DNA of 64,000 nt from Trochalopteron elliotii (Eukaryota; Chordata; Aves; Passeriformes; Leiothrichidae). The stretch covers positions 654,741 to 718,740 of the forward strand of contig JANPWX010000537.1 of NCBI GenBank assembly GCA_024734555.1, read 5' to 3'. The notes under the pieces are model-generated. The model ran no database searches, had not been told where the DNA came from, and saw nothing but the letters and a program-made list of their open reading frames with translations. The translations under genes and the position numbers were made by a program. This document shows, in pieces, positions 1-12,779 of the stretch; the first letter of the stretch is position 1, and every line of letters begins with the position of its first letter.

Positions 1-2500
1 TAACTGTGCAAATATGATGTTCAATAAAATCCTTTTATTTCTGTAAACTGTGCTAGTTACAGAGACTGTTGGTTAATAAAAAAGCACCAGTGGTATTTGT
101 ATAGGACTGCTATCTTACAAAATCTTTCACAAGAGAAGGATGTAGCTCGTTTACTGAAGACAAATTTCTTTGAATCACACTGATTTTTGCTTGTTAACCC
201 TTTATGTCAGGAGAGCTGTTCAGTGAAAGTCAAGAGATGGCCTTCCAATATGTGCTCCTGGCTAATAATTTCCTGTGTGGAATGGGGGCTTTCTTTTGGG
301 TGATCAGCAGATAAATTAATACCTGTTGAACAGTGCTTTAAAAATGACATGGACCTGACAATTAATTCATGTATAGGATTTAACATTCAGCTCTTGAAAA
401 TCAGGCAGTCCACTTCAGCCTGTACATTTGGCATAATGAAAGGTTTAAAGGAGAGCAGATCATAGCATAATGGCAAGATGTGATGGTTTGATTTTTGTCT
501 CTAATACAACATTTTGTGTGTAGCACATGAAGAAACTTTGTTTTTTCTAAACATTCTCTAGCTATCAACATTGTGGTTGCTTGTTAATTTTTGCTGCAAA
601 TGCCTTAATCTGACTTTTGACTAGGGATGAAAATGATAAGGTTTTTATAATTACTGTTTACTGTATTTTTAATATTCTAAATATCTCCCAATGTGTTATT
701 TTTGGAGCATAAATTCCACCCAGCAGCATCACCTCAAAGAAGACAAAAATACTAATAGGAATTATATTGGCTTTTCTTAATTTTTATTAGTCTTCTAGCA
801 AAATACTTAGCACAAAATGAAACTTCAGAGCACTACAACATGATTTATGTTGTTTTCACTTAATAGCTTGAATTTAGGAGAGGAGATTGAAGCTAAACAA
901 TACTCAAATATTTTGCTCTGTGAAGTTGACAGTACTTGTGCTTTAATACCAACTTCAAAATAAAATAATACTGAAAGATACGTGTTTTTCAGTGCAGGAT
1001 AAATTAAAGAGAAATCAAAATACTCACGCACATACATTGATTGTTTGATTTTGTTTATTTTGGTTTTGCTTTGAGGCCCAAAGTAATTGTTTTATTTTTG
1101 ATGTGAAGGCATAAAACATATTTATTATTTGTGCAATTCTACTTATAGAGGAAATTGATGCTTTAATCAGCGTCAGTAGATCTAAAAAGCCAGAACAACC
1201 ATGTAAGACATTTAGCATTTTGTCTCTTTACGTATTATATGTATCATCATTTAATAATGGTAGAAAACAAATTGGTCTCTTAATGTAAAGATCAAACAGA
1301 GAAAAGATGAGGACTTGTCAGGCTGTCCCAACCTGGCAGCCTGTATTGCCTCAACACTAACTGCAGAAGACTGTCTCAGGTAATACAAAGTATTTAACTT
1401 CATCTGACTTTGCTAAATTACTCTGGGAGTAGCAAGAGAGCCAAAAATGGGCTGGTAAGGACTATCAGGCATTTTTTTGAGAATACATCATTTCATATAA
1501 GCCATCAAAATATCTGCTCCTTGCTACCTTCTACTGAATGAATAACCCAGACCATAGATCTCATTTTCAATTTCCCCTCATACTACTGTGTTTTTTACCA
1601 TGCTTTATTGCAAAGTTCCCACAGGTTAAGACCACAGTTGCATGTGCCATCACTCTTTTATCCTAGTCACTTAATTGCATTAAAATCACAATTACACTGA
1701 GACACTTGGCATTAGTGTCCTCTCTTTCTTCTCAGAAAATAATATAAATGAGTTAACGGCTCCTTGCCAGCAGTAGAAAAATTATGCTTCTTCTGGAACC
1801 AACTATGCTCCAAAGAGGGATTTTTGCTGCTCAACACATCTGTGTTGGCCCCAGTTAGTTTCCAAAAGGATGCACACTTTGGCAAGAAAATTTTTTTTAC
1901 TCAGTGAAACCTTCCCTCAGCTTGATAGGTGCAGGCAAATTCATAATATATTCCACTCTTGTGGTGGAATAACAGATGTGCAGCAGCCTCCTTCAGATGT
2001 GGAACAATCAGAGACATGAATGGGCTTACAGTTTCTGCCCAAGTACATAACTTGTAAAGACATAAGACATTCCTCTATTTGTTTTCCCTTTAAAGGACAT
2101 TTAGAGCTATCCTCAGATCATTCCCCAGACCTCTCAAGCTTTTGTCTTACCTTTAGACACACTCTTGCTATATCATATATTATACAGGTGACATTATCAG
2201 TGTGACAATGTAAAATTCTCACTCATAAAATAAAGCATCTTGATCAGTGCCAGTTCACTGATGACTCACGAAGGGAAACTGCACTTCAAAAGAGTGCCAA
2301 TATTTCAAAAGTGAGGAGTCACACATGCATACCCATAGGAGCAATGAGGTGCCTTATGTTGGGACCTTTGACTCTCCAGGCAGGTAAAAGTGGGCTAGGT
2401 TTTAAGTGGGGCAGAGGTTTCTTGGTGAACAACAAATTCACTGAGCAATGTAGTTTGGGGGGTTATTTAGCTGTTCATGGAACCTCAGTGGTTTTGGATG
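1..2500. other. AT-rich non-coding DNA, nothing recognised
   Basis: This stretch has only chance open frames of about 60-70 codons, frequent stops on all frames, few CpGs and scattered short A or T runs. I see no interspersed repeat that I can name, no RNA gene and no splice-bounded frame. It reads as ordinary vertebrate intergenic or intronic DNA. Confidence 0.7.
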
Positions 2501-2529
2501 GATTCAGGCTGGCTTCAGATGTAGGCAAA

Positions 2530-2640
2530 AAGAGAGATGCAGCTGTGGGAGCCTTGGGTTCGATTCCTTATTCTGCCTGAGGGTATCTGAAATCGCAGCT
2601 CCCATGTCCCAGGAGAGCACCTTAGCTGCTAGTCAGGCTT
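2530..2640 (+). repeat. tRNA-SINE-like palindromic relic 1
   Basis: A perfect RNA polymerase III B-box consensus (GGTTCGATTCC) lies at 2557-2567. It sits in a context, 'ctgtgggagcc-ttgggttcgattcc-ttattctgcctga', that resembles the head of old amniote tRNA-derived SINEs. The downstream half folds back on it: TGGGAGC at 2546-2552 pairs with GCTCCCA at 2598-2604. Read on the minus strand, the right arm again gives a 'ctctcctgggacatgggagctgcgattt' type head. No good A box is left upstream on the plus strand and the copy is badly decayed, so it is not an active tRNA or SINE. Family naming is from memory and unconfirmed. Confidence 0.45.
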
Positions 2641-2739
2641 AAAGAGTCATTCACATTCTCTTGCTCAATTAATATTTAAATACATTATGGCAAGTGCCAC
2701 TGCTCCCACAGGAGGGATTTCAGGAACTCCACACTCAAA

Positions 2740-2870
2740 CACCTAATAGCATGGTGGTTAGGCTGCTTTCCTGAGTGGCATAAGACCCTGGTCCAAACTC
2801 ACCCCATCTGATTCAGGATGATGCTGGAACCAACACCTTTCTGAGGAAAGCTGTTCCAGCTTGCCTGGGG
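2740..2870 (+). repeat. tRNA-SINE-like palindromic relic 2
   Basis: A tRNA-like head reads 'tagcatggtggttaggctg' (A-box-like, about 2755-2765), followed by 'gaccctggtccaaactc' (B-box-like, 2790-2800) and then 'atctgattcagga'. The downstream part mirrors it: 'gctttcctga' near 2764 is matched in reverse by 'tgaggaaagc' near 2843, and the B-box region by 'gctggaaccaac'. This is the same architecture as relic 1, about 200 bp away and in the same orientation. It resembles old MIR-type or turtle/bird tRNA SINE heads arranged as an inverted dimer. It is decayed and presumably inactive. Confidence 0.5.
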
Positions 2871-4019
2871 TACCTAAATATTCATGGAGCAAAGGAAAGA
2901 AGGCTTTCTAGCACTGCAGACGAGGTGCATTACAGAAGTGATTGTTGGGCTCCAGCCTCTTCCTCAGAGCTGTACACAAAGTGGATCAGCCCCTGGGGGC
3001 TGGCTAGCTGTGCTGGGGCAATCCTCTGGCAGGTGAGAGCTTGGGATCATATGTCTTGGTTGGAAGAGACATCCTGCAAAACTTGGGTGAATTTCTCACC
3101 AACCACGCTATTAGTTAAGGAATCTGTTCTCTGGAACGGTTGTGAATTTACCCATTTCTTTGCTTTCGTATGATAAAAAGTGTTCCCAAACTACTGGGTT
3201 TGGAATAGAGTATTTTATATTGATTGAAATGACATTGTGGTTTTTTCCCTCTTCTTTCAAAAAATATTCTTGCTTTTTTTGGGTTTTTTTTGAGCAGAAC
3301 AGTTTTTTTGTTTAGTACTTGGATAGTGCAAGCTTATACACCACCTGTTTGCATGCAAGCAATATTTGAATGAGTCCAAACCTCTTAAATAATTACTCCT
3401 TGCACAGTGCTGATTTTTTGGCAGTAGTCACCCTAGGGATGAAATTTAGGCCTACATGGTTAACCAAACTGAATTGCAATGAAAGACTGTGGATAGAAGT
3501 AAGTATGGATGCTGTTGACAGGTATGTTAATGAAGTGAAAGGCACTTCACTGGTTCTCTGTCTTCTTCACTCCAAGAAATGTCATGCCAGAAGCAGCAGA
3601 GATGTGGTGCAGACAGAGAGCAACTGGATGATTCACCTCTCATTTCATTGTGTAGACAATTTTGTACTTCCAAATAGGGAGGCCAGACCCAACGTTAGGA
3701 ACATATAATAAATTCTCTTAGCTGTGCATCAAAATCCTCAAACAAGTCTCCCCTTTTTCTGGTTTGTCATGCTGTGTAAAAATTTATTTGGAAATCCAGG
3801 CATCATTTATATGGCATACTTTATGTAATTTAGTACCTAAAATCTAATGAAAAGACAAATATTTCTGGTTTCTATAAACTGAAATGCAGAGATGCAATTG
3901 TACTGTTGTAAAATGTTCTATGAGACCACAGTAAGGGTGTTGGCTTTGGGGCAGAATCACATAATTTATGAATAATATGTGTACTCTCTACATTGTTGCC
4001 TAGGTCATGGTATAGCATT
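2871..4019. other. Non-coding DNA, nothing recognised
   Basis: One 112-codon frame at 3370-3708 on the plus strand has no domain I recognise and no promoter, splice or codon-bias support. I treat it as chance. A T-rich run with short G insertions lies near 3240-3310. Confidence 0.6.
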
Positions 4020-4078
4020 GATTTTTAAACAGAACTTCCATTGAAATCAATGTGCTGCTGAGCTTTAAAAACATGGAT
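4020..4078. repeat. Short relic of an amniote palindromic repeat
   Basis: The core CCATTGAAATCAATG (4038-4052) is a near-perfect palindrome, followed by 'tgctgagctttaaaaac'. This matches the pattern, remembered from bird and reptile genomes, of repeats built around CCCATTGACTTCAATGGG with a 'gtgctcagcacttttgaaaat' arm. Only the centre and one arm are visible. These are probably remains of non-autonomous DNA transposons, but the family name is not certain. Confidence 0.45.
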
Positions 4079-7000
4079 GAAATATAAGAAATGCTAAGTG
4101 CATGTCTTGGACTGTATAACATCCCTCATTTTCTGCTGTAAGACATATCCTTAAATCCTCTTTGTTTAAATTTAGCAGGCCATGAAGTATAGTTCTCATT
4201 TTCTCTCCTCAATTTTTTGTTCATTCAATGTAGTAGGAATAAATAGCTTTGTGCAGCATCTGAAAGTAGAATGCTTTTCATATTTTTCTGCCATTTACTG
4301 TACCTCTACACTTATTGCACATTCACAGTTGCATGACAGTTCCTACCAACATAATGAGACCCATGGTTGGACTGAGACATTATTAGAGATCTCTCTGAAC
4401 TGGTCAGACAGCATATTATTATAAAATAATAAAAAAGTGTGCCATTTTTAACATGGTCAGTAAATAAAAGACAGTGCTCTCTGGATGCCTGCTGATGTGA
4501 AAGACCAGAAATATTTCAGTCCATTGTGATTTATAATCGTCAAATATGTATGAATAATACAGATAAGATGAACTCCCTAAGCAGTTCAAGTGCTTTCAAA
4601 CACACTGATTCTCACCCGATGACCTTTAGTTTAAAGGTGAACTGCAAAGGATTTGCTAAAAAAAATTAGACTTGTGCCTTCTTTTGCTTCATTCTAGTGT
4701 ATCAAACAAGTGTAATGGCTTGTATTTCATATGGCTCTACCACCTCTTTTTTTTTCCATATTAAAGAGATAAAAGATATAATTTCAGGTCTACTTTACTT
4801 TTGTTGAGAACTCTTGGAGCTCGTAGAGGTGTTAATCAACTCAGAATCATAGGTGAGGTTTTTCAAAAAAGAATTGCAATAGTAATTGAAATGAAACATT
4901 GTTAAAATTAACAAACCCCCAAATTAACAAATATCACGGACAGACAAAAGTTGGTGAAATCTGCACATTATTAACTATGAACTGTCTCTGAATAATCAGT
5001 TAAGAGACTACATTTGCTGTGCATTTTTAAGAGGTCATGCACATGGACTGGACTTCTGTCCTCATGCATTAGCGCTAAATAACAACTGTGGAACTAAATA
5101 GCAATAGTAATAATAAAATCTAGAAAAATTGGGAAAAAATGTCAAGAATAACACTGCTTTTTAGACATGGAAGACTGGCCCAAAAGAAAAAGAAAGTATT
5201 CAACAGTGGCTACTAGCAAAAGCTCAAAAAAGAAGGGAAATGCCTATGACTGTTGCAGAGGTGACTACAAGGGGATCTAGGGGCTGCAAGGCATCTCCTG
5301 CTCATGCCAAGAGGAGTGACAGTCTTAATTACTTGTAAATAAGTCTTTGATTATTTGAATATAATGGTGGTGTAATTATTTTTCTATTCAAACAATTAGG
5401 AAACGGTAACTGTTTTCTCAACAATGCTAGATCTCATTTTTTACTCATGGCTTTAGTATTATAGCAAAAAATATCGCAATTAAACCTGCCAAATACAGAT
5501 GTTATTAAACAGCACCAAAAATCTAGCTTAATTTTAAGGAACGTGTATTTCTGTGGGGTATTAGTCTTCCTCTAAAGATTAGATTCACCCTTCCATGTAT
5601 TTTTGTAGCTGATCAGTAGTTAATAATAATTAGTGCTTCTTCAAACATTTTAAATGAAGTTGACAATGATTTCTCTGATTCTTTGCTTGGAATTTTAGTT
5701 GGTTGTCTCCTAGGCATGAAAGTCAGACCCGTTAAATGCTGATATGGTATCATGGGATTCATGATCAGAATTTTTGCTGCAGTGCAGCTCCTCATCCAGA
5801 ACTGACATTACGTCCCATTCAGCAGTGTCAGGATCAGCTGCACTATCATTGTCTGTAGCAGCAACAGCAGTATCTTCTGGACATAAAAGTTTCCCCATTT
5901 ATTTCTGTGGATGTTTTTGATTCCTGATGCTTGCATAATTATTCGTTCCTTGTGATCACTTCCCCAGGCATACAGGAAGTATTAATATTAAGCAGGAAAT
6001 ATCTTTTTTGGGTCTCTTATGGAGCCTGGGGTTCAAAGTTTTTGAGTTCAGTTTTCCATCGTGCTTCAGATTGCTGAAGTGGCTTTCAACATGTCACTTA
6101 ATTCCTTTATGTCATATTTCTGATAAAAACCCCTCCAGAAATCAGTATATTTCCCCACGAGAGAGTAATGGTTACACACTCGGAACTGTGAATTGCTCAG
6201 ACACTGTCTTATAGGGTGCATAATTTTTTAAGAATTCCTATAAGTTATGAGGAATTGCACAGCTGCAGTAATGACAGTGTCTGTATGTTGCTGTAATGAA
6301 GTGTCTGCCTAATGGCAGTTACATAATTTGTATGCATTTTCATTATGTGAAAGGCCTAGTGGTGCTGGTTCTCACCAGGCTGAAGTATATCAGATCATTC
6401 TGGTGTGGCTGCTTTCAAGAATTTTTTTTTCTCTCTTGTTTTGCTCACTTTTTCAAAAACGGTGAGAAGATACCCTTGTAGACAGATCTCATCAAAGGAG
6501 GGATGCCAACTTATTTTTGAAAATGGTTCAATATGTTGAAACCCAAAAATGTTCTAATTACAGCCCACTTGACCTCTTTGTGATCCACCGGCAGATGTTG
6601 GCAGATGCACCATGTGGACATAACACTTCTTTTACAGAAATGTTTCTCTTTGCTTTGCCAGTCTTTGAGATAGGAAGTGTGTGATTGTGGTTTGCTGTCT
6701 GTGTTTCACGTGTGGATTCCTTGAGAATCATATGTATTTTGTATTTCATCACTCTGAGGTTTTTGGTGAACATCTCACTGTGTGATATATGCTGTTCCTC
6801 GATGCTGATCACTCTGTCCTGAAAGACATGTCCCCAGCTGTCTAACCCTCTTTTCAGTTGATAGAAAGGAAGTTATGCTTTCCATGCAGCTGTCTTAATT
6901 TCCCATAGATTTGTTATAGAGGGTCTGAAATGTCTGGATTTTATGTGCAGCAGCCAACGTGTTGTGTACATTCCTTGTGTTATGGAAAAAAAAGAGTTTT

Positions 7001-10000
7001 CCAGGCTGAGTATGGGTGAAACATGCTATGAGAAGAGATCCAGAATCATGGACTGCATTCATTTCCACTGTTCAAAACAGTGAATGCTGGGAAAAAGGCC
7101 ACTGGTTTAGGTGTGGCCTTGACATATCTCAGAGCAGTCAAAAGGTTCTTGTCAGGATGACTTGAGTGTCTCTCCATGTCAAAGACAAATATTAAGGTAA
7201 GCAGGGCAATGACTCTGCCCTGTGATGTGATGATGAAAGAAAATAGATAGAAATCATAGATAAAGATGAGGAGGAAATTTGTTTTCTGTCATTTTTGAGT
7301 GTATCTTGTGTACATCATCCTTAGGTCCAGTACTTTTTTGGATGTAATGCATGTCATGTTATTTGATGTTTTGTGGTTGTTCAGCTGAGGCCTATGGACA
7401 CATCTCCTCCACTATTTGATTTCAGTATTCTGGCTGGTAGGTAAAACAATGAAAATGTCAGATTTAATCATAAGATGGATTCTGTTTTCAATCACTCTGC
7501 AAGGTGTTATCTGCCTTGTTTAAAGTGAGTCCTGAAAAAATATATTGTAAGCAGAATTGTCTTTCCAAATGATCTTGTATTACTGTTACTGCAAATGAGT
7601 TCCAGAATGGAATGCAAAAGGTGTCTAGTGACACTTGGCAGGATCGTCATTTACAATAGTGAGATCACTCACTGCTCAAGTATAGGCTATATTTTACATG
7701 GTAGTTTTCCCAGGAACTTGTTATCTATACATAAAATTTTATTTTTATTCCCAAACAGGATGGAAACTTACTTCCTTTTCCTGCTTATTGACAGAATACA
7801 CAACATATGATAAAGACAGAAATACAGTTCACGTTGTAGACAATGATGTGTCATTAAAGAATGGAATAATATAACCTTTGTCTAATGGTATATGTTTATA
7901 TCCATTTATGATGAAAGTACCAAAACTTTTCTTTGAATTCTTAATAGTTACATTGTGTATTCATTTTATATATCTGTACTGAATGTAGCCAGGCCACAGG
8001 GTTTTTTTCCATTTGAGTTTAAATGAACAAATCAAGACCTTTTTATCATCTTTTGGGTCTTGTATACTCAGGAGGATTCATACAGCATAATTTGATGATA
8101 AGTGATGCTTGTGGTATCTAATGATAAATTGCTGGTTCCCTCTCACAGTAAGTAACAAGAAAATTTGACAAAAGTTAGTTATAATTTTAAAAGCTTTAGC
8201 TTCTTAGCAAATATTGCAATTAATGAAAAGACTACTGTAAATATATATTGACTATCATGATAGAAGTTTACAGGTCACTGTGGCAAACCTCTCCACTCAT
8301 GCATGCCATGGTTTCATATCAATTTTTCAATGTTTGTTTAAAAATGTCTTCTTTCCTTTCTTTCTCCTTTGTATTAAACGATTCTAGCCGTCACTTTAAT
8401 ACAAAAGTGGCCGTTCAAAGAAACCATCAATACTTCATTTTGTTCCTCATGTAAGATTTTTGATTAACCTCCCCACACCCTCCCCCTTGTCCTCCCCAAA
8501 CAACAGTACAGGTTATCCCGCATTTCTTTATCTGTAAACAAATTTTAAATAAAAATGTGTTTGCTTCTCTTGAAAGTTCCTTTGGAAACATCAAAGAGGG
8601 CATAGTTCCCTTTCACAGTAACTTTTAAGACATTTTTTATTTCAAAATCTTCATTTTATTGCATGTTTCTTTTGCCATTCTGAACATAATTAAGATGTAT
8701 ACTTAGAAGAATAACAAGATTTCTTACAATCTTAGCAGATATAATTGAACAAATGAGATCTGTATTTTTTATTATGCATATCGTCCCTGGTTAATTGCTT
8801 GCTAATTTTTTCAGATGAAGGATTGTTTCAACGAATTATTTTGTTTTGGGTGGAGACCACAACCTCAGAGGAGTGTTCCATAGATTCTCATAGAATCTGC
8901 GTGGTTATATATATAAAACTGTCTTTTTGTTTGTTTGGCTTTGAGAGTTTTGACCTTTGGGCACAATGATTTGTTTTTTCCTAGTGAGAAAATGTCTGGC
9001 TGTGACAGGGGCTTTTGGCTGGTGCATTGTGTTGTCAGCTCCTCTCTGTTGGATATGTTGGCCATCTGAGTGCTCTAAAAAGTACAGGCACAGATCCTGC
9101 AGCACTCCTTGACAGAGTTGGAAGATTTCTTTAAAAGGATGTTGTTCCTTGAGTTCACAAATTTTAGCTAGTTTTGTTTGGTTTTTTGTGTTTTAGTCTG
9201 GACATGGAGAGATTTTCTGTAGAAAACACCTATGGCAATTAAATAATTAATTATTTGCCATAGGTCCATAATAGCTCTAAATTTCATTTGGTTTAAGAGT
9301 AATATGAAAAAATGTATACAATTTCAAGAAGCCAATTTTTCTCCAATTAATAAATTGTATAAATTTTATGATATTAATCTTATTACAAGAAACTTTAGGA
9401 GGAACAAAAAAAGGGGTTTTTCCAAAGATTTCTGTTTATTTTTAAATTGTGGAAGAGATGGAATCTGTGGCTTATCATTACTTTCTTTTCTATTACTGTT
9501 ATAAGGCAGCTCTTAGTCCTTTGGCTTTTTAAGCTGTGTTACACCAATCCACAAAATGTTTATGATGATTATTCATATTTCCTAACAGGATAGAAATGGA
9601 AAACATGTTTGGGAACAGTCTTAAACCTAGTTACCTTCATAACTCATACACTTCTATATGTGTTTCAGCCATCTGCCTAACATGTTCCTGTGAATTGCTT
9701 GGTGTCATAAATTCACATTATAACCACAAAGGTACTCCGTTAAATGAAAGGCATTTCAGTATCCTTGGATCTAGTGTGGAGGCAGCATTTCCAGAAATTA
9801 TAGTGGTTCCTGTAATATCTACTTGTCAAAGTGCTCAGCATGTATAGATTATGCCAGTGATGAGGTTTCTTGTACCCAGAGAGCTCTGAAGCTTAAGCAG
9901 AAGTTCTCTCTCAGAGAAACCTAGTAGGGTATCAAAACAGTATTTCACTGACAAGATGGACACGGCTTTTCCAGAGACAACTGGCACAAGCAGAGCAGCA

Positions 10001-10448
10001 TGGGAATATACAAATCTGTTGAATAGCATCCTGAAAACCCAAGGGAGCTCTGGTATTTATTTAGTATTGCTCCATGTAATTTCCTTCCTGCATGTTTGCA
10101 CGAAAGGAGGCTTGGGTTATTTTAAACAGCTTGTTCATTCTTGTGTTGGATCATCTGATACAGTCACTTTGCAGGAGAGATCCTTAGGGTGATTATAGGA
10201 CTGTTATTTAACCCAATAAAACAGAGAGGGAGGCTAGGTAAAGAGCTACTTGAGCAGAGAAGCTATGTCTGATGTAAAATAATCTAATAAAATTTCCTAG
10301 TCTTGTCCTTGGAAAAGAAATATTTGGGTGCTAAATTCTTTTGATACTTATCAAATAAATAGAACACAGACATGAGAAAAGCTTGCTGCTGTCTGTTGGT
10401 GATGCCTTTCGGTCCCAGAAAAAACAGCTACATGTATTTTTTTACAAA
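4079..10448. other. Long AT-rich non-coding stretch
   Basis: No gene, RNA or named repeat is supported here apart from the protein-like patch listed at 5613-5898. Pyrimidine-rich CT runs occur near 4741-4756 and a C-rich run near 8465-8505. Short open frames below 85 codons occur throughout and show no conserved motif. Confidence 0.65.
5613..5898 (-). other. Protein-like acidic patch, unassigned
   Basis: On the minus strand a 62-codon frame (5898-5710) overlaps a 60-codon frame (5795-5613) in another phase. The first reads as an acidic Asp/Ser/Glu-rich linker (for example AADPDTAEWDVMSVLDEEL), and the second as a basic then Ser-rich segment (RRQPTKIPSKESEKSLSTSF). Joining them would need a frameshift. 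The composition resembles the linker of a transposase-derived or nuclear protein more than random AT-rich DNA, so a decayed retropseudogene or transposon fragment is possible. No domain is recognised, no poly-A tail is seen downstream, and it may be chance. Confidence 0.2.
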
Positions 10449-10530
10449 TATGTGTATATATGTGTGTATATATATATATATATATAAAATATACACATTC
10501 ATGTAAAAACACACATGTATTTCTATCCAA
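10449..10530. repeat. TG/TA dinucleotide microsatellite with inverted flank
   Basis: Alternating TG and TA units run from about 10449 to 10486, ending in a pure TA block. They are followed by 'atacacattcatg' and 'acacacatgtat', which can pair with the TG/TA part. Such a tract can extrude as a cruciform. Minus-strand frames through it translate to Tyr/Ile/His repeats and are artefacts. Confidence 0.9.
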
Positions 10531-10978
10531 ATACACACACATATGAACACATACTTAGAGATGTCTGGCAGTATAATTAGCTTCATAACTCTGAGGTTTG
10601 ATTTCCTACTAATGTACAGTGAAACAATCAAACTTTTGAATAAATTATGGGCAAAATCTTTCTGTTGTCTAACATTTGACCTGGAGTTTCTGTAACCTGC
10701 TGTTTATTAAGACATACGGTACAATTAGGAGCTCTAAACACTTACAAGGATCTGTTGCCTGGGGGAGTATGTACACAGCATCTCCATTAAGCAATTTAAG
10801 TGTTGTTAGTGTCAGTTTTAGCTTCCATTTTTTCACTTTCATTTCCTGTTCTAAGTACATACTGTGCATCCCTCTGCGTATAACATGATAGTGGATAAAG
10901 AAAAATTGCCAGTAGAAGCATAGTTTATTTGAAACTGCATTTTGTCACCAGTGGTTTCCCTTCCCCGATTGTATAACT

Positions 10979-11074
10979 GCATTCCTTCTGGCCATGGACA
11001 AAGGTCAGATGTTCAGAGTAATTTTATTAGATCTATCAACAGCCTTTGATACTTCACAAATGAGGGATTGCTGA
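10979..11074 (+). repeat. CR1/L2-clade LINE reverse transcriptase fragment
   Basis: The plus-strand frame from 10979 reads AFLLAMDKGQMFRVILLD then LSTAFDT before decaying to a stop at 11072-11074. This matches the reverse transcriptase block A region of CR1/L2-clade LINEs, typically 'LL.A.D.G......LLDLSAAFDTVDH', including the conserved aspartate of the LLDLS-AFD motif. Only about 30 codons survive, with no flanking finger or palm motifs, so it is a very old, inactive remnant. It is older and more diverged than the CR1 3' ends elsewhere in the window. L2-type and old CR1-type cannot be separated from so short a piece. Confidence 0.7.
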
Positions 11075-12779
11075 CCCGCCCGCTGTTGGCGCTTTGTGCT
11101 TCCTCTTGTGGATAGTTTAATGTGTTGCTTACTTCTTCTGTGTATTGTGGACTCAGATGTTAGGTTGACTGGGTGTATAAAGCTCATTAAAGGCAAAATA
11201 TTTTTATCAGGGCAGCATACTATTCCTGTGTACAGAAATATGTCTCTGTTGTGTAAAATATGGGGAAATCAGAGTTATACCATGCAAAACTAATAGTAGA
11301 AGACTCCCTTTGAATTTTTTTCTTTGATAACAGAATATCTCTTTTGAGTTCCTCTGACAGGAAAGCCAAATACAAGGGTCACTTTGGCAGCGGCTTCACA
11401 GATGCTAAACTGTAATACCACAACTGCAATCTAGTTTTCTTATGGTGGTATTTGGTGTGATGGTTAGTCTTTTCCTTGTTTCCATAAGAGATTTTTGTAA
11501 AGGCTTTGGAGCAGCTGTTATCCTGCTTTTTAATTTTATTCGTAGATCATTTTTCTTTTGCTGTGGTTTGCTAATCGAGCAGTTCTTAACTGTCAACTGT
11601 TAGAGAAATTTCTTTGCATTATGGCCCAATTGTGCAACAATGATTTCTCTCCATCTGCTATATTTCTCATTTCTAATTAAATCTGAGCACAGGCTCAAAT
11701 ACATCCTGAAATGCCTCATATTGAACACAATTCATGTTAAGAGTAGGATATTAAATTAATGTTGACAGATCTGAAGGAGCCACAACTACAAAGGCAAGAC
11801 ATTGATTGTGTTTTAAGTAAAGCAGTGTAATCTGCAGCCCATATCCTGTCTCAACCACCTTAACACCAGATTTCCTACTCTGTGTTGCTTAGCACAATTG
11901 TCCTTCACAAGACATTTTATAATTCCAGCTTTGGACCCTTCTTTGTGCATATTAAGGTCATATTATGGTCTGTAAGGTCTAGGAGACTTTCACTGGCAAA
12001 TTCTCATGTTTTTGTACTCAACCCTATAATGAAACAGTCTTTTCGAAAGCTTTGTCATTTGGTATTTGGTAAATCTTGGATATTCTAAAATTACTTCAGC
12101 TGTTACACAGTTACTGCTAGGGCAGACTTGGTTCCCTGCCAGCCAACATGCATGGATTTATTTTATGTGAAAAACAAGACTTGAGGAGGGGACAGACAGA
12201 AAAGAAAGAAAGTTCATCTACTGACATCTCACTGCACTATGTCATTAGCACAAAACTTGTATGAACTCATGATACTTGGGAACACCTCTGAGCTCTGTGA
12301 CACAGGAACAAGTACCACAGTCCTCAAATGGACTTAAAAGTTCCTTACCCATGGATAAAACATAAAAAACCTGTTCTGAACCTATCTGTATGTACACATA
12401 AGCACCTAATACAGCCTAACAACACTGTCTACTTGTAAGACATTGAGCCCTCAGTAAATATGAGATGTATTTAAAACAGGAAACATATTAATATTTAAAG
12501 TGCCAAAAATGGACATTTTATTTAGCTACCAAAAATTGAAATAGTCAGGAGTGAGTTAATGATCTGTCCTGCTAGGTTTAACCTTGAGGTTATGGAACAA
12601 CAGCAGAGATTGGAAAGTGTTAGGCACATTGGCTCACTTGGATCTGTATACTAAAGAAATGGAAAAACAATACTAGGGGAAAAAACATTTTTTCTTTTAA
12701 ATTCATTTCAAGGCACTTAAATGAATAAGAAACACTGGAGGCCCTATAATACTAAAATCATCAGTCTGCTAAAATTGGC
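11075..12779. other. Non-coding DNA, nothing recognised
   Basis: There are no supported genes or named repeats. Short frames of 63-68 codons have no recognisable motif. Confidence 0.65.

Noticed and set aside
2557..2567. Functional tRNA gene at the perfect B box
   Set aside because: No matching acceptor stem, anticodon arm or A box at tRNA spacing; it is better explained as a SINE relic.
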